Shown: positions 8,432 to 17,920, numbered from the stretch's first letter. The stretch is DNA of 64,000 bases from Rhizobium leguminosarum (GCF_001652265.1 NZ_LWBS01000461.1:141402-205401); one strand, 5' to 3'. A program made the numbers and translations. The notes: a model not told the origin generated them from the letters alone.

Positions 8432-9301
8432 ATGAGTGAGACCAAGAGCCGTTTCGTCGTTTCGGCCGACTGGCTGCAGTCCGAGCTCGGCAAAGCTGAC
8501 CTGCGCGTGCTGGACGCCTCCTTCTATCTGCCGGCGCAGAAGCGCGATGCCGATGCCGAATATGCGGCCGGCCATATTCCCGGCGCCATCCGCTTCGATC
8601 AGGACAAGATCGCCGACCATTCGACGTCGCTGCCGCACACGATCCCCTCGCCCGATTATTTCGCCGCCGAAGTCGGCCGGCTCGGCATCAGCGAGAATGA
8701 TCGGATCGTCGTCTATGACGGCATCGGCCTGTTCGCCTCGCCGCGCGTCTGGTGGCTGTTCCGGGTGATGGGCGCGAAAAATGTCTTCGTGCTCGATGGC
8801 GGTCTCGACGGATGGAAGGCCGAGGGCCGTCCGCTGGAAACCGCAGCACCCAATCTTGCATCGGCGACCTTTACGCCAAATTTCGATGAAAGCCGCGTGG
8901 TGACGCTCGATAGGATGCGCGACATCGTCTCCAGCGGCGCGATGCAGATCGCCGATGCCCGCAGCGCCGGCCGCTTCGCAGCCGCCGAGCCCGAGCCGCG
9001 TGCCGGCATGCGCTCCGGCCATATGCCTGGCGCCCGCAGCCTGCCCTCCGGCGTCTTTGCCAGCCAGGGCCGTTTCAAGTCGCTGCCCGAACTCAAGCAG
9101 ACGATCGAGGATGCCGGCATCGATCTTTCGAAGCCTGTCGTCACCTCCTGCGGCTCGGGAATCACCGCCGCGATCATCACGCTGGCGCTGGAATCGCTCG
9201 GCCATCACGATAACAAGCTTTATGACGGCTCGTGGAGCGAATGGGGCAGCCGTGACGATACGCCCATCGTCACCGGTCCGCCGACGCCGGTCAAAGCCTG
9301 A
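8432..9301 (+). CDS. sseA: 3-mercaptopyruvate sulfurtransferase (two rhodanese domains)
   Basis: A protein of 289 residues with two rhodanese domains. The inactive N-terminal one has GHIPGAIRFDQD, and the catalytic C-terminal one has GHMPGARSLP and the loop CGSGITA. Cys240 carries the persulfide, and CG(S/T)G(V/I)TA distinguishes mercaptopyruvate sulfurtransferases from thiosulfate sulfurtransferases. It acts in cysteine breakdown and persulfide supply, consistent with its operon partner cysK. Confidence 0.88.
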   Translation: MSETKSRFVVSADWLQSELGKADLRVLDASFYLPAQKRDADAEYAAGHIPGAIRFDQDKIADHSTSLPHTIPSPDYFAAEVGRLGISENDRIVVYDGIGLFASPRVWWLFRVMGAKNVFVLDGGLDGWKAEGRPLETAAPNLASATFTPNFDESRVVTLDRMRDIVSSGAMQIADARSAGRFAAAEPEPRAGMRSGHMPGARSLPSGVFASQGRFKSLPELKQTIEDAGIDLSKPVVTSCGSGITAAIITLALESLGHHDNKLYDGSWSEWGSRDDTPIVTGPPTPVKA

Positions 9302-9306
9302 TCGCC

Positions 9307-9867
9307 ATGGGGAAGACACCCGCTTCGCTGAAAGCTCACATCACCCGGCTCGAAATGACGGCGCCGCCGAAGGCGAGCATGCCGGTGCCCGTCAATATTC
9401 AGACGGCGATCATGCGCGCTCCCGAGATCCCATTGCCCTACTACCGGTATCTCTACCGGCAGGTGGGTGCGCGATGGCAATGGGTGGATCGGCTGCGCAT
9501 GAGCGACGAGCAGCTTGCCGAGACATTGAACGACAAGCGCAACAATATCAGCGTTCTCTACGTGAACGGCGCGCCCGCCGGCTTCTACGAATATTTCTGC
9601 GAAGACGAGGATATGATCGAGCTCAGCCATTTCGGGCTGATCGAACATGCGCTCGGTCTCGGCATCGGCAAATGGTTCCTGCTGCAGGCGCTCTATGCCA
9701 TCTGGTCGCTCAATCCGAAGCGGGTCACCACCACCACCAATAATCTCGACCATCCGCGCGCGCTGCAGCTCTACCAGATGTACGGCTTCTCCCCCGTCTC
9801 GACCGGCACCGGCATCGTCCGGCCGCTCAGTGACAAGGAGCTTCTGGAGATTGCGCGGAAAAGCTGA
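9307..9867 (+). CDS. GNAT-family N-acetyltransferase
   Basis: A protein of 186 residues. The acetyl-CoA loop is GLGIGKWFL, preceded by the beta-4 strand (MIELSHFGL) and followed by TTTNNLDHPRALQLYQMYGF, a typical GNAT end. The acceptor substrate is unknown. It starts 5 bases after sseA and is the last gene of the cysK run. Confidence 0.8.
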   Translation: MGKTPASLKAHITRLEMTAPPKASMPVPVNIQTAIMRAPEIPLPYYRYLYRQVGARWQWVDRLRMSDEQLAETLNDKRNNISVLYVNGAPAGFYEYFCEDEDMIELSHFGLIEHALGLGIGKWFLLQALYAIWSLNPKRVTTTTNNLDHPRALQLYQMYGFSPVSTGTGIVRPLSDKELLEIARKS

Positions 9868-9897
9868 CGGCTTCTTTCCCGACGTAAGTGGAGGTGA

Positions 9898-10065
9898 CTA
9901 ACGCTGCGTCAGGCTGTTCGGGCGGCGTGGGTCGTTGCGTCGCTCGAAATCGAGCGTGCGGCCCGACTGTTCCTTCAGTTCCGCCACTTCCCGCCGCAGA
10001 GCCCTGAACTCTTCCAGTATTTCTGCGTTCTGTTGCGCCAGCAGCGCGAGATCGATGTCGGCCAA
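9898..10065 (-). CDS. small hypothetical coiled-coil protein
   Basis: A TTG start at 10065 with AAGGAG upstream gives a 55-residue protein. Residues 8-32 form a likely amphipathic coiled coil (LLAQQNAEILEEFRALRREV), followed by a basic Arg/Asn/Pro tail. An ATG at 10170 would give 90 residues but adds a low-quality N-terminus. The function is unknown. The gene is divergent from the DUF1203 gene. Confidence 0.5.
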   Translation of the reverse strand: MADIDLALLAQQNAEILEEFRALRREVAELKEQSGRTLDFERRNDPRRPNSLTQR

Positions 10066-10212
10066 GGCCTTCTCCTTTCGCCTTACAACATACGCCCAGA
10101 AGATACTCCGCTTTTCACTCTCCGGCGATCTCATATGTAGACGCAGGCAAGAATCGGGTGGCTTGCCCACTCGTCCCGGTGCATTTCATGGCAATCACAA
10201 AGGAGATCTGCC

Positions 10213-10716
10213 ATGACCGCCATTCGTTTTGTCGCGATGCCGACGACCGACGCCGAACACCTCTGGAACGGCGGCCGCGACGCCTATGACAGGCTGCCCG
10301 AGACGATCGTTTCCGACGGTCCCGGTCATCCCTGCCGCCATTGCCTTCAGAATATCGATGCCGGCGAGGAGTTGCTGGTCTTCGCCTGCCGGCCCTTCCC
10401 CGAACTGCAGCCCTATGCCGAAACCGGCCCGATCTTCCTGCACAAGCAGCCTTGTGCACGCTATACCGCCGAAGAGATCATGCCGCCGGTGCTGACGACG
10501 AGCCGTGACTTTATCGTCCGCGGCTACAGCGAGAACGACCGCATCGTCTACGGCACCGGCGCGGTGACTGCTATCGGCGATATTCCAGCCTATGGCGAAG
10601 AGCTGCTGGCCCGACCTGATATCGCCTATGTGCATGTGCGTTCCGCGCGCAATAACTGCTTCCAATGCCGGATCGACAAGGTAAAGGCGCCGGCCCTCGC
10701 GGAGACCGGCGCCTAA
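10213..10716 (+). CDS. DUF1203 domain-containing protein
   Basis: A protein of 167 residues, DUF1203 over its whole length. Recognisable features are HPCRHCLQNIDAGEELLVFACRPF, HKQPCARY and the C-terminal HVRSARNNCFQCRID. The conserved Cys pairs (CRHC, CFQC) suggest a metal or redox site, but no activity is established for the family. AAGGAG precedes the ATG. Confidence 0.8.
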   Translation: MTAIRFVAMPTTDAEHLWNGGRDAYDRLPETIVSDGPGHPCRHCLQNIDAGEELLVFACRPFPELQPYAETGPIFLHKQPCARYTAEEIMPPVLTTSRDFIVRGYSENDRIVYGTGAVTAIGDIPAYGEELLARPDIAYVHVRSARNNCFQCRIDKVKAPALAETGA

Positions 10717-10732
10717 CCTAGAGTCAGCTAGC

Positions 10733-11851
10733 TTACGCTACGTTCAGCACGCTTTCCGGCGCGAAGGCCTCGTAGCCCAGCGCATCGGCGACCGGCTTGC
10801 TGGTGATGCGGCCCTTGTGGACGTTGAGGCCGTTCCTCAGATGCCTGTCTTCGGCGATAGCGCGCAGGCCGCGGTCGGCAAGCGCCAGGCCATGAACCAA
10901 TGTGGCATTGTTCAGCGCGTGCGCCGAGGTGACCGGCACCGCGCCCGGCATGTTGGCGACGCAATAATGCACGACGCCGTCGACTTCGTAAGTCGGATCG
11001 GAATGGGTCGTCGCATGCGAGGTCTCGAAGCAGCCGCCCTGGTCGATGGCGACGTCGACGATGACGGAGCCCTTCTTCATGCCGGAGAGCATCTCGCGGG
11101 TGACGAGCTTCGGAGCGGCAGCGCCGGGGATCAGCACCGCGCCGATAATGAGATCGGCCGAGAAGACTTCCTCCTCAAGCGCCTGGATGCTGGAATAACG
11201 CGTGTGGATGCGGCCTGCGAGGATATCGTCAAGCTGGCGCAGGCGCGGCAGCGACTTGTCGAGGATGCTGACATCGGCGCCAAGGCCGGCGGCCATCCTG
11301 GCCGCATGCAGGCCAACGACGCCGCCGCCGATGACCGCGACCTTGGCCGGCAACACGCCGGGCACGCCGCCGAGCAGGACGCCGAGGCCACCATTGGCCT
11401 TCTGCAGGGCGGTCGCTCCTGCCTGGATCGACAGGCGTCCGGCGACCTCCGACATCGGCGCCAGCAACGGCAGGCCGCCGCGCTCGTCAGTCACCGTCTC
11501 ATAGGCGATCGCGGTGACGCCGGAGGCGATGAGACCCTTGGTCTGTTCGGGATCCGGCGCCAGATGCAGATAGGTGTAGAGAAGCTGGCCGTCACGGAGC
11601 TGCGCCCATTCGCCAGGCTGCGGCTCCTTCACCTTGACGATCATGTCGCACTTTTCGAAGATATCCATGGCGGAGGCGGCGATCTTCGCGCCAGCCGCGG
11701 CATAGGCGGCATCATCAGCGCCGATACCGACGCCTGCCTTGGTCTCCACCCAGACCTCGTGGCCGTGGGCAACATATTCTCGCACCGAAGCCGGCGTCAG
11801 GCCGACGCGATATTCATGATTCTTGATTTCCTTCGGGCAACCGACACGCAT
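10733..11851 (-). CDS. ald: alanine dehydrogenase
   Basis: NAD-dependent enzyme that converts L-alanine to pyruvate and ammonia. It shows [20 protein letters not shown] at the N-terminus, the catalytic Lys in VKVKEPQ, the NAD loop [15 protein letters not shown] and the IDQGGCFET motif. Length from the ATG at 11851 is 372, the family norm; an ATG at 11866 would add five residues and also has a Shine-Dalgarno. It is divergent from an Lrp/AsnC regulator that probably controls it (AldR arrangement). Confidence 0.92.
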   Translation of the reverse strand: MRVGCPKEIKNHEYRVGLTPASVREYVAHGHEVWVETKAGVGIGADDAAYAAAGAKIAASAMDIFEKCDMIVKVKEPQPGEWAQLRDGQLLYTYLHLAPDPEQTKGLIASGVTAIAYETVTDERGGLPLLAPMSEVAGRLSIQAGATALQKANGGLGVLLGGVPGVLPAKVAVIGGGVVGLHAARMAAGLGADVSILDKSLPRLRQLDDILAGRIHTRYSSIQALEEEVFSADLIIGAVLIPGAAAPKLVTREMLSGMKKGSVIVDVAIDQGGCFETSHATTHSDPTYEVDGVVHYCVANMPGAVPVTSAHALNNATLVHGLALADRGLRAIAEDRHLRNGLNVHKGRITSKPVADALGYEAFAPESVLNVA

Positions 11852-11991
11852 GCGCGTTCCTCTCATTTTATCTCCGCGGCCGCGGATCTTTTCAGATGAG
11901 GAATCCAACCATCAAGACAGTGAAATGTCCTTGCAAAGACGATTTGCGGAGACGCGATTTTTCGGCGATTATTGCATTCATTCTATCTTTT

Positions 11992-12008
11992 TTCGAAGGT
12001 TCTTCGAA
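11992..12008. promoter_or_regulatory. perfect palindrome overlapping the lrp-type gene start
   Basis: TTCGAAG-GTT-CTTCGAA is a perfect 7-bp inverted repeat whose last base is the first base of the ATG at 12008. A regulator bound here would block its own translation start region and lies 140 bases from ald, so it is a candidate autoregulatory or ald operator. Confidence 0.4.
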
Positions 12009-12469
12009 TGGCTGATCTCGACACCATCGATCTTGCGATTCTCCGGGCATTGCAGGCCAATGCCCGCATCACCAATGCCGAACTTGCCGAAAGGATCGGA
12101 TTATCGCCTTCGGCCTGTTCGCGCCGGCTCGACATCTTGGAAAGAAGCGGCGTCATCGGCGGCTACCATGCGCGGCTTTCACACAAGGCGCTCGACTACA
12201 AGATGATCGCTATCGTGCATATCTCGCTCTCCGGCCAGTTTGCCAAGACGCTGGCGGAATTCGAGGCAGCGGTGAAGCTCTGCCCGAACGTGCTCGTCTG
12301 TTATCTGATGTCGGGCGAATACGACTATATCCTCAGGGTCGCCGCCCGGGACCTCGAGGACTATGAGCGCATTCACCGCGACTGGCTGTCGGCCCTTCCC
12401 CACGTCGTCAAGATCAATTCGAGCTTCGCGCTCAGAGAAATCATCGACAAGCCGAATGTCGGCCTTTGA
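12008..12469 (+). CDS. Lrp/AsnC-family regulator, probable regulator of ald
   Basis: A protein of 153 residues: an N-terminal winged HTH (NARITNAELAERIGLSPSACSRRLDILERSGVI split over residues 15-48) and a C-terminal RAM ligand domain with CYLMSGEYDYILRV. It is divergent from ald, the usual arrangement for the alanine-responsive activator of alanine dehydrogenase. The start at 12008 overlaps a perfect palindrome. Confidence 0.85.
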   Translation: MADLDTIDLAILRALQANARITNAELAERIGLSPSACSRRLDILERSGVIGGYHARLSHKALDYKMIAIVHISLSGQFAKTLAEFEAAVKLCPNVLVCYLMSGEYDYILRVAARDLEDYERIHRDWLSALPHVVKINSSFALREIIDKPNVGL

Positions 12470-12541
12470 GGCCTTGCATCTTTGCCGAAAGCCTGCCCAG
12501 ACTTTTCACGCTCGCGGGCGTTTCCCGCTCATTGGCAAGTC

Positions 12542-13423
12542 ATGACATCGAAGACCCAAGGCTATATTTTCGTTCTGCTGGCGCTCACCATCTTTTCACT
12601 GCAGGACGCCATCTCAAAACATCTGGCGACGGCCTATCCGCCGATCTTCGTGACGATGATCCGCTATTGGGCCTTTGCGCTTTTCACGATCATCCTCGCG
12701 TCGAAGATGCGCGGCGGCCTAAAGGCGACGGCCCGCACCAAACGCCCCTTCCTGCAGGTGACGCGCGGCGTTCTGCTTGCGATTCAGGTGGTTCTCGCCA
12801 TCACCTGCTTTGCCGTGATCGGCCTTGCCCGTTCACAGGCGATCTTTTCCGCGACGCCGATCCTGATCGCACTGCTGGCGATGCCGATCCTCGGCGAACG
12901 GGTCGGGTGGCGGCGGTGGTCAGCGATCGGCGCCGGACTTTTCGGGGTGCTGCTGATCCTGAAGCCGGAAGGCGAATTTTTCGACGTGAAGCTGCTTCTC
13001 GCCGTCATTTCCTGCTTCAACTTCGCCTTCTACGTCATCGCCACCCGTCTGGTCAGCCGGGACGATTCGTCGATGACCAGCTTCTTCTATACCGGCGTCG
13101 TCGGTGGCGTCACGATGACGCTGGTCGGGCCGTTCTACTGGAGCTGGATGGCGCCGGGCGACTGGGGCTGGATGGCGCTGGTCTGCATGACCAGCATCTC
13201 CAGCCATTATTTCCTGATCCGCGCCTACGATGTTCTCGATGCGGCCGCCGTCCAGCCGCTGACCTATCTGTCACTTGTCTACGCTTCTATCTTCGGCATG
13301 GTTATCTATGGCGAAACGCTCAGCTTCAACATGATCGTCGGCTCGGCGATCGTGGTCGCCGCCGGCATCTTCACCGTCTGGCGCGAACATGTGGTGGGAC
13401 GCAGGGCCACTGCTGCCAATTGA
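12542..13423 (+). CDS. DMT-superfamily (EamA) transporter
   Basis: An inner-membrane protein of 293 residues with about ten hydrophobic segments in two EamA repeats. The first repeat ends at ..FFDV; the second begins LLLAVISCFNFAFYVIATRLV and ends SFNMIVGSAIVVAAGIFTVW. Basic residues follow the last helix. The substrate is unknown; the family exports amino acids and other metabolites. A TTG start at 12482 is possible but adds a non-hydrophobic, unusual N-terminus. Confidence 0.85.
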   Translation: MTSKTQGYIFVLLALTIFSLQDAISKHLATAYPPIFVTMIRYWAFALFTIILASKMRGGLKATARTKRPFLQVTRGVLLAIQVVLAITCFAVIGLARSQAIFSATPILIALLAMPILGERVGWRRWSAIGAGLFGVLLILKPEGEFFDVKLLLAVISCFNFAFYVIATRLVSRDDSSMTSFFYTGVVGGVTMTLVGPFYWSWMAPGDWGWMALVCMTSISSHYFLIRAYDVLDAAAVQPLTYLSLVYASIFGMVIYGETLSFNMIVGSAIVVAAGIFTVWREHVVGRRATAAN

Positions 13424-13507
13424 CGTTTCACTGCAATTTTAGCCAAGCCCCTAAAACCATTTCAATTTTCCGGCGCTATGCTCCCTGGCTATATCAAGGG
13501 AGACAGT

Positions 13508-13912
13508 ATGACCCGCAACTTGAAAATCACGGCCCGAAAGGCCGATCGGAAAAACTGCCGCGTGTTCGGCCATGTCAAATACCTGAACAGCCAGGTGGAT
13601 GCCCGCATCCTCAACCTATCGCCAACCGGTGCCGCCCTGGAGATGAAGGGGCCGCTCCATGCCGCCTCCGGCAGCAAGGTGCGCATCGAGGCCGAAAACC
13701 TCGGGCTGCTCGAAGGTGTCATCCGCTGGAAGCATAATGGCCGCGTCGGCATCCAGTTCGACGTGAATTCGAATGCGCGGGCGCAGATCTCCTCCTATTT
13801 CCGCTTTTTCCATAAGGAGATGCGGCCGGTACTGGCAGTACGCCCGCTGGTTAGAACCGCCGTCAATGTCGAGCGGACTCCTCACTTAACAACATCGACA
13901 CCAAACTCGTAA
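13508..13912 (+). CDS. PilZ domain protein (probable c-di-GMP receptor)
   Basis: A protein of 134 residues consisting of a single PilZ domain. The N-terminal RKADRKNCR supplies the Arg-rich patch in place of a canonical RxxxR. ILNLSPTGAALEM matches the (D/N)xSxxG motif with N, S and G present. The C-terminus overlaps by 31 bases the tail of a gene remnant on the other strand. The ATG at 13508 follows AAGGGAGA. The downstream target is not evident. Confidence 0.75.
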   Translation: MTRNLKITARKADRKNCRVFGHVKYLNSQVDARILNLSPTGAALEMKGPLHAASGSKVRIEAENLGLLEGVIRWKHNGRVGIQFDVNSNARAQISSYFRFFHKEMRPVLAVRPLVRTAVNVERTPHLTTSTPNS

Positions 13913-14025
13913 GGTTGCCTGGCCTTTGCGCCGAAGGAGCGGCTGAGATCGCTCCAGTAGCTGCGGTTGACACTGACGCCGAGGATGACCGCGCCTTGCG
14001 TTTGCGGCAGCCTGACGCCGAGTGA
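13882..14025 (-). pseudogene. orphan C-terminal gene fragment
   Basis: On the minus strand, 47 codons directly after a stop (TAG at 14028-14026) read like a real protein end, with LPQTQGAVILGVSVNRSYW and, further on, SFGAKARQPYEFGVD. Amino acid composition and codon use fit coding sequence, but there is no start codon and no upstream continuation. I read it as the remains of a deleted gene; the family is not recognised. Confidence 0.35.
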
Positions 14026-14167
14026 CTAAACCATAAATTGCATTTCAGAGCCATGACGCTTTTCCGGCGGATTGTTTTGACGTCCTGTCATTTTCGCAGT
14101 GTACTCCTCGCCAAATCGTCCTAATTCTGACGGGCCGGACGATGCATGACCCTGAAGGAGAGTTTCC

Positions 14168-16156
14168 ATGTCTTCCATTTTCGATGTTGGCGTAATGAGC
14201 CGCCGTTCCCTGCTCGGCGGCCTCGCCGCCACTTCCGCCCTGGTGCTGCTGCATCCTTTCAGCGCCCGCGCCAGCGCCAACCAGGCGCATCTGAGGCTGA
14301 TGGAAACGACCGACATTCACGTCAATGTCCTCCCCTATGACTATTATGCCGACAAGCCGAACGACACGATGGGTCTTGCGCGCACCGGCACGATCATCGA
14401 CGGCATCCGCGCCGAGGCTATCAACTCACTGCTGATCGACAATGGCGACGTGCTGCAGGGCAATCCGATGGGCGACTACATGGCCTATCAGCACGGCATG
14501 AAGGACGGCGACGTCCATCCGGTGATCAAGGCGATGAACACGCTCGGCTATACGGTTGGCACGCTCGGCAATCACGAGTTCAACTACGGCCTCGACTTCA
14601 TGTTCAAGGTACTATCAGGCGCGAACTTCCCCTTCGTCTGCGCCAACCTGACCAAGGGTCAGCTCGCCTCGGACCCGAAGCAGGACGATCTCTTCTTCAA
14701 GCCCTACATCATCTTGGAAAAACAGATCAAAGACGGCGCCGGCAATGAGAGCCCCGTCAAGATCGGCTTCATCGGCTTCGTACCGCCGCAGATCATGCTC
14801 TGGGACATCAAGAACCTCGAAGGCAAGGCGCAGACGCGCGACATCGTCGAGGCCGCCAAGGCCTGGGTTTCTGCCATGAAGGAAGCCGGCGCCGATATCG
14901 TCATTGCGCTCTCGCATTCCGGCATCGACGGCAGCGCACCATCCGAAAAGATGGAGAACGCCTCGCTGCATCTCGCCGCCGTCGACGGGATCGACGCGAT
15001 CTTCACCGGCCACCAGCATCTCGTCTTCCCCGGCCCGAAGAGCTGGGACGGCGTCAACAATGCCGACCCCGTCAAGGGCACGCTGCACGGCAAGCCCGCC
15101 GTGATGGCCGGCTTCTGGGGCTCGCATCTCGGCCTTATCGACCTGCTGCTCGAAAAGGACGGCAACAGCTGGAAGATCGTCGATTTCACCTCGGAAGCAC
15201 GGCCGATCTATCATCGCGACGACAAGAAGAAGGTGGTCGCCGACTACGCCGACAGGAAGGACGTGATCGAAGCCGCCAAAGCCGAGCACGAGGCGACACT
15301 TGCCTATGTCCGCACCCCGGTCGGCAAGACGTCCGCGCCGCTCTATTCCTATTTCGCGCTGGTTGCCGACGATCCCTCGGTGCAGGTCGTCAGCCAAGCC
15401 CAGACCTGGTACATCAAGCAGATGCTCGCCGACACCGAGTTCAAGGATCTGCCGGTGCTTTCGGCGGCTGCCCCCTTCAAGGCCGGCGGTCGCGGCGGCG
15501 CCGACTACTATACCGATGTTCCGGCCGGCGATATCGCCATCAAGAACGTCGCCGACCTCTATCTCTACCCGAACACGGTGCAGGCTGTTGCCATCACCGG
15601 CGCCCAGGTGAAGAACTGGCTCGAAATGTCGGCCGGCATGTTCAATCACATCGAGGCCGGCTCGAAGGATGCGGCGCTGCTCAACACCGATTTCCCGTCC
15701 TACAATTTCGACGTGATCGACGGCGTCACCTACCAGATCGACCTGTCGCAGCCGCCGAAATATGATTCATCAGGCAAACCGATCCATCCGAACGTCAACC
15801 GCATCCAGAACCTCACCTTCAACGGCAAGCCGATCGATCCGGCTCAGAAATTCGTCGTCGTCTCGAACAACTACCGCGCCGGCGGCGGCGGCAATTTCCC
15901 TGAGATCACCGCGGATAAGGTGATCTTCCAGGCGCCTGATACCAACCGCGACGTCATCGTCCGCTATGTCCATGACCAGGGCACGATCAATCCGTCGGCC
16001 GACGCAAACTGGACCTTCAAGCCGCTCCCGGGCACGACCGCAACCTTCGAAAGCGGCCCGAAGGCGAAGCAGTTCCTCGCCGAGGTCAAAAGCGTGAAGA
16101 TCGAGGATGCCGGCGAAGGGGCCGACGGTTTCTCGAAGTTCAGGCTGGTTCTTTAG
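14168..16156 (+). CDS. cpdB: bifunctional 2',3'-cyclic-nucleotide 2'-phosphodiesterase/3'-nucleotidase
   Basis: A periplasmic metallo-phosphoesterase of 662 residues. A twin-arginine signal (MSRRSLLGGL) is followed by the metal-site motifs METTDIHVN, DNGDVLQGNP, GNHEFNYG and TGHQH. The C-terminal 5'-nucleotidase domain includes KAGGRGGADYYTDVP and NYRAGGGGNFP. It hydrolyses 2',3'-cyclic nucleotides and 3'-nucleotides for phosphate and nucleoside salvage. Use of Tat rather than Sec export is notable compared with enterobacterial CpdB. It converges with the lysR gene. Confidence 0.92.
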   Translation: MSSIFDVGVMSRRSLLGGLAATSALVLLHPFSARASANQAHLRLMETTDIHVNVLPYDYYADKPNDTMGLARTGTIIDGIRAEAINSLLIDNGDVLQGNPMGDYMAYQHGMKDGDVHPVIKAMNTLGYTVGTLGNHEFNYGLDFMFKVLSGANFPFVCANLTKGQLASDPKQDDLFFKPYIILEKQIKDGAGNESPVKIGFIGFVPPQIMLWDIKNLEGKAQTRDIVEAAKAWVSAMKEAGADIVIALSHSGIDGSAPSEKMENASLHLAAVDGIDAIFTGHQHLVFPGPKSWDGVNNADPVKGTLHGKPAVMAGFWGSHLGLIDLLLEKDGNSWKIVDFTSEARPIYHRDDKKKVVADYADRKDVIEAAKAEHEATLAYVRTPVGKTSAPLYSYFALVADDPSVQVVSQAQTWYIKQMLADTEFKDLPVLSAAAPFKAGGRGGADYYTDVPAGDIAIKNVADLYLYPNTVQAVAITGAQVKNWLEMSAGMFNHIEAGSKDAALLNTDFPSYNFDVIDGVTYQIDLSQPPKYDSSGKPIHPNVNRIQNLTFNGKPIDPAQKFVVVSNNYRAGGGGNFPEITADKVIFQAPDTNRDVIVRYVHDQGTINPSADANWTFKPLPGTTATFESGPKAKQFLAEVKSVKIEDAGEGADGFSKFRLVL

Positions 16157-16164
16157 GCGAAAAA

Positions 16165-16199
16165 AATGTCGACGAAGGCGCGGCACCCGCGCCTTCGTC
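16165..16199 (-). terminator. terminator of the lysR gene, shared with cpdB
   Basis: GACGAAGGCGCG-GCACC-CGCGCCTTCGTC is a 12-bp perfect stem (16171-16199). On the minus strand it is followed by a run of seven T (opposite 16161-16167), so it ends lysR transcription. Its outer base pair overlaps the lysR stop codon. It probably also stops cpdB read-through. Confidence 0.75.
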
Positions 16200-17166
16200 A
16201 TTCTGCCGCAAGCGGCGTAGCGGGTTCAGAAAGCTCCGCCATCCGAGCATGGAAATCGGCCTGGCTCGGGCAGGCGGAAAGCCGCGTGCGGAATGCGTCG
16301 ATCATCCAGGTGGCGGCAGGTCCGGGCGGGTTGGCGAGCTGGCGCACCGAATATATCGGATACTCCCCCTGTTCGTAGGCATCCAGATCGAGATGGACGA
16401 GCGTGCCACTGACGAGATCGTCATGGATCACGGAAGCCGGAAGGCCGCCCCAGCCAAGGCCGGCCTTGATGAGCTGGTGCTTCGTCGCAATATCGCTGAC
16501 GCGCCACGTCTTGTAGGAGAGAACGTTGAAATCGCGCCCCTTCGTCCGGCCCGAGGCATCGGTGACGACGAGTTGCACTTCCTCGCGCACGTCGCCCAGC
16601 GTCAGCGGCCGACCGATCTCGGCAAGCGGGTGGTTGCGCGCGGCAACGGGCAACATGAAGGAATGACCGATCCGTTCCGTGACGATCGAATCGTCCTGCT
16701 GGACGACTGCACCACCAATTCCGACGGTCGCCTTGCCGCTGAGGACGAGATCCATGACCATTCCGAGCTCACCGACATTGAGGCTTAACGAAACGGACGG
16801 AAACATCTCGCGAAATTCGCGCAGGACCTCCACCAAGGCTCGCGAAGGCACCATGACGCTGATGGCGACGGAAACCTCCGCTTCGAGCCCTTCTCTCAGG
16901 CTCTTGACGCGCGCCCGCATGACTTGCAGGTCGCCGAGAATGCGCCGCGCATCCTCCAGCATCGCCTTGCCCGCCTCCGTCAGCTTCGGCTGGCGCGCGC
17001 CGGAGCGCTCGAAAAGCGGCACTTCGAGCTGCGCCTCCAGATTGGCGATCGTATAGCTCACGACCGACTGCGCACGGTTCAGCGCCCGCGAGGCGGCCGA
17101 GAAGCTGCCGGTCTCGGCAACGGTCAAAAACACCTGCAATTGGTCCAAAGTCGGGTTCGGCAGCAT
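16198..17166 (-). CDS. LysR-family transcriptional regulator, divergent from azoR
   Basis: A protein of 322 residues with an N-terminal LysR HTH (LDQLQVFLTVAETGSFSAAS, then ALNRAQSVVSYTIANLEAQL) and a two-lobe co-inducer domain. It is divergent from the azoreductase gene and presumably its regulator. The spacer contains paired TCGATAG boxes. Confidence 0.88.
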   Translation of the reverse strand: MLPNPTLDQLQVFLTVAETGSFSAASRALNRAQSVVSYTIANLEAQLEVPLFERSGARQPKLTEAGKAMLEDARRILGDLQVMRARVKSLREGLEAEVSVAISVMVPSRALVEVLREFREMFPSVSLSLNVGELGMVMDLVLSGKATVGIGGAVVQQDDSIVTERIGHSFMLPVAARNHPLAEIGRPLTLGDVREEVQLVVTDASGRTKGRDFNVLSYKTWRVSDIATKHQLIKAGLGWGGLPASVIHDDLVSGTLVHLDLDAYEQGEYPIYSVRQLANPPGPAATWMIDAFRTRLSACPSQADFHARMAELSEPATPLAAE

Positions 17167-17169
17167 CTT

Positions 17170-17221
17170 CTATCCATTCCATCGATAGTCTTGATCGACA
17201 TTATCACCGTTTTTTCGATAG
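17170..17221. promoter_or_regulatory. candidate LysR operator between lysR and azoR
   Basis: CTATC-N9-GATAG (17170-17188) has the dyad and T-N11-A form typical of LysR recognition sites. The heptamer TCGATAG recurs 33 bases on (17182-17188 and 17215-17221), about three helical turns, as expected for a recognition and an activation site. Confidence 0.45.
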
Positions 17222-17305
17222 CAGGCCAGATCTATTTTCCTCATCGAGACTGCGGCTCGCCTCCCAGCAACGGGCCGTCAAATTCCATTCGAAAGGAAAT
17301 GCACC

Positions 17306-17920
17306 ATGTCGTCCATCCTTCTTCTGACGTCCAGCCCACGTGCCGAATCGCTCTCGACGCCGATCGCCGTCGATCTCGCCGAAAAGCTGAAGAGCCAGAA
17401 TCCGGGCAGCGTCGTCGTCCGCCGCGACCTTGCCGCCAACCCGCTGCCGCATATCGATGACCTCTTCACCGGCGCGATCCGCAAGCCGGCCGAGGCCCGC
17501 ACTGCTGAGGAAGCCGCAGCCGTCGAGACTTCCGACGAACTCGTCAACGAACTGCTCGCCGCCGACACGATCGTCATCAGCACCGGCCTCATCAACTTCA
17601 ACATCTATTCGTCGCTGAAGACCTGGATCGACAACGTCGCCCGCGCCGGCCTGACCTTCAAGTACACGGAAAGCGGCCCAGTCGGCCTCGCAACCGGCAA
17701 GAAGGTTTATGTCGTGCTCGCCTCGGGTGGCGTCTACTCGCAGGGTCCGGCCGCCGCCTTGAACCATGCCGTGCCTTACCTGAAGTCGGTTCTCGGTTTC
17801 CTCGGCATCAGCGATATCGAGACCATCTATGTCGAAGGGCTGGCCTTCGGTCCGGAAGCTGCCGAAAAGGCGATCGACGCCGCCAAGTCGCGCGTCCAGG
17901 AAATCGCGCTGGCCGCCTGA
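17306..17920 (+). CDS. azoR: FMN-dependent NADH-azoreductase
   Basis: A flavodoxin-fold quinone/azo reductase of 204 residues. It shows the FMN phosphate loop TSSPRAESLST near the N-terminus, FNIYSSLKTWIDNVARAGLTF around residue 95, and ASGGVYSQGP around residue 143. It performs two-electron reduction of quinones and azo compounds and protects against thiol and electrophile stress. It is divergent from a LysR regulator and ends in a strong terminator. Confidence 0.9.
   Translation: MSSILLLTSSPRAESLSTPIAVDLAEKLKSQNPGSVVVRRDLAANPLPHIDDLFTGAIRKPAEARTAEEAAAVETSDELVNELLAADTIVISTGLINFNIYSSLKTWIDNVARAGLTFKYTESGPVGLATGKKVYVVLASGGVYSQGPAAALNHAVPYLKSVLGFLGISDIETIYVEGLAFGPEAAEKAIDAAKSRVQEIALAA

Noticed and set aside
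12466..13737. Long plus-strand frame overlapping the EamA and PilZ genes
   Set aside because: Composition without hydrophobic segments or domains; it is the out-of-frame shadow of two convincing genes.
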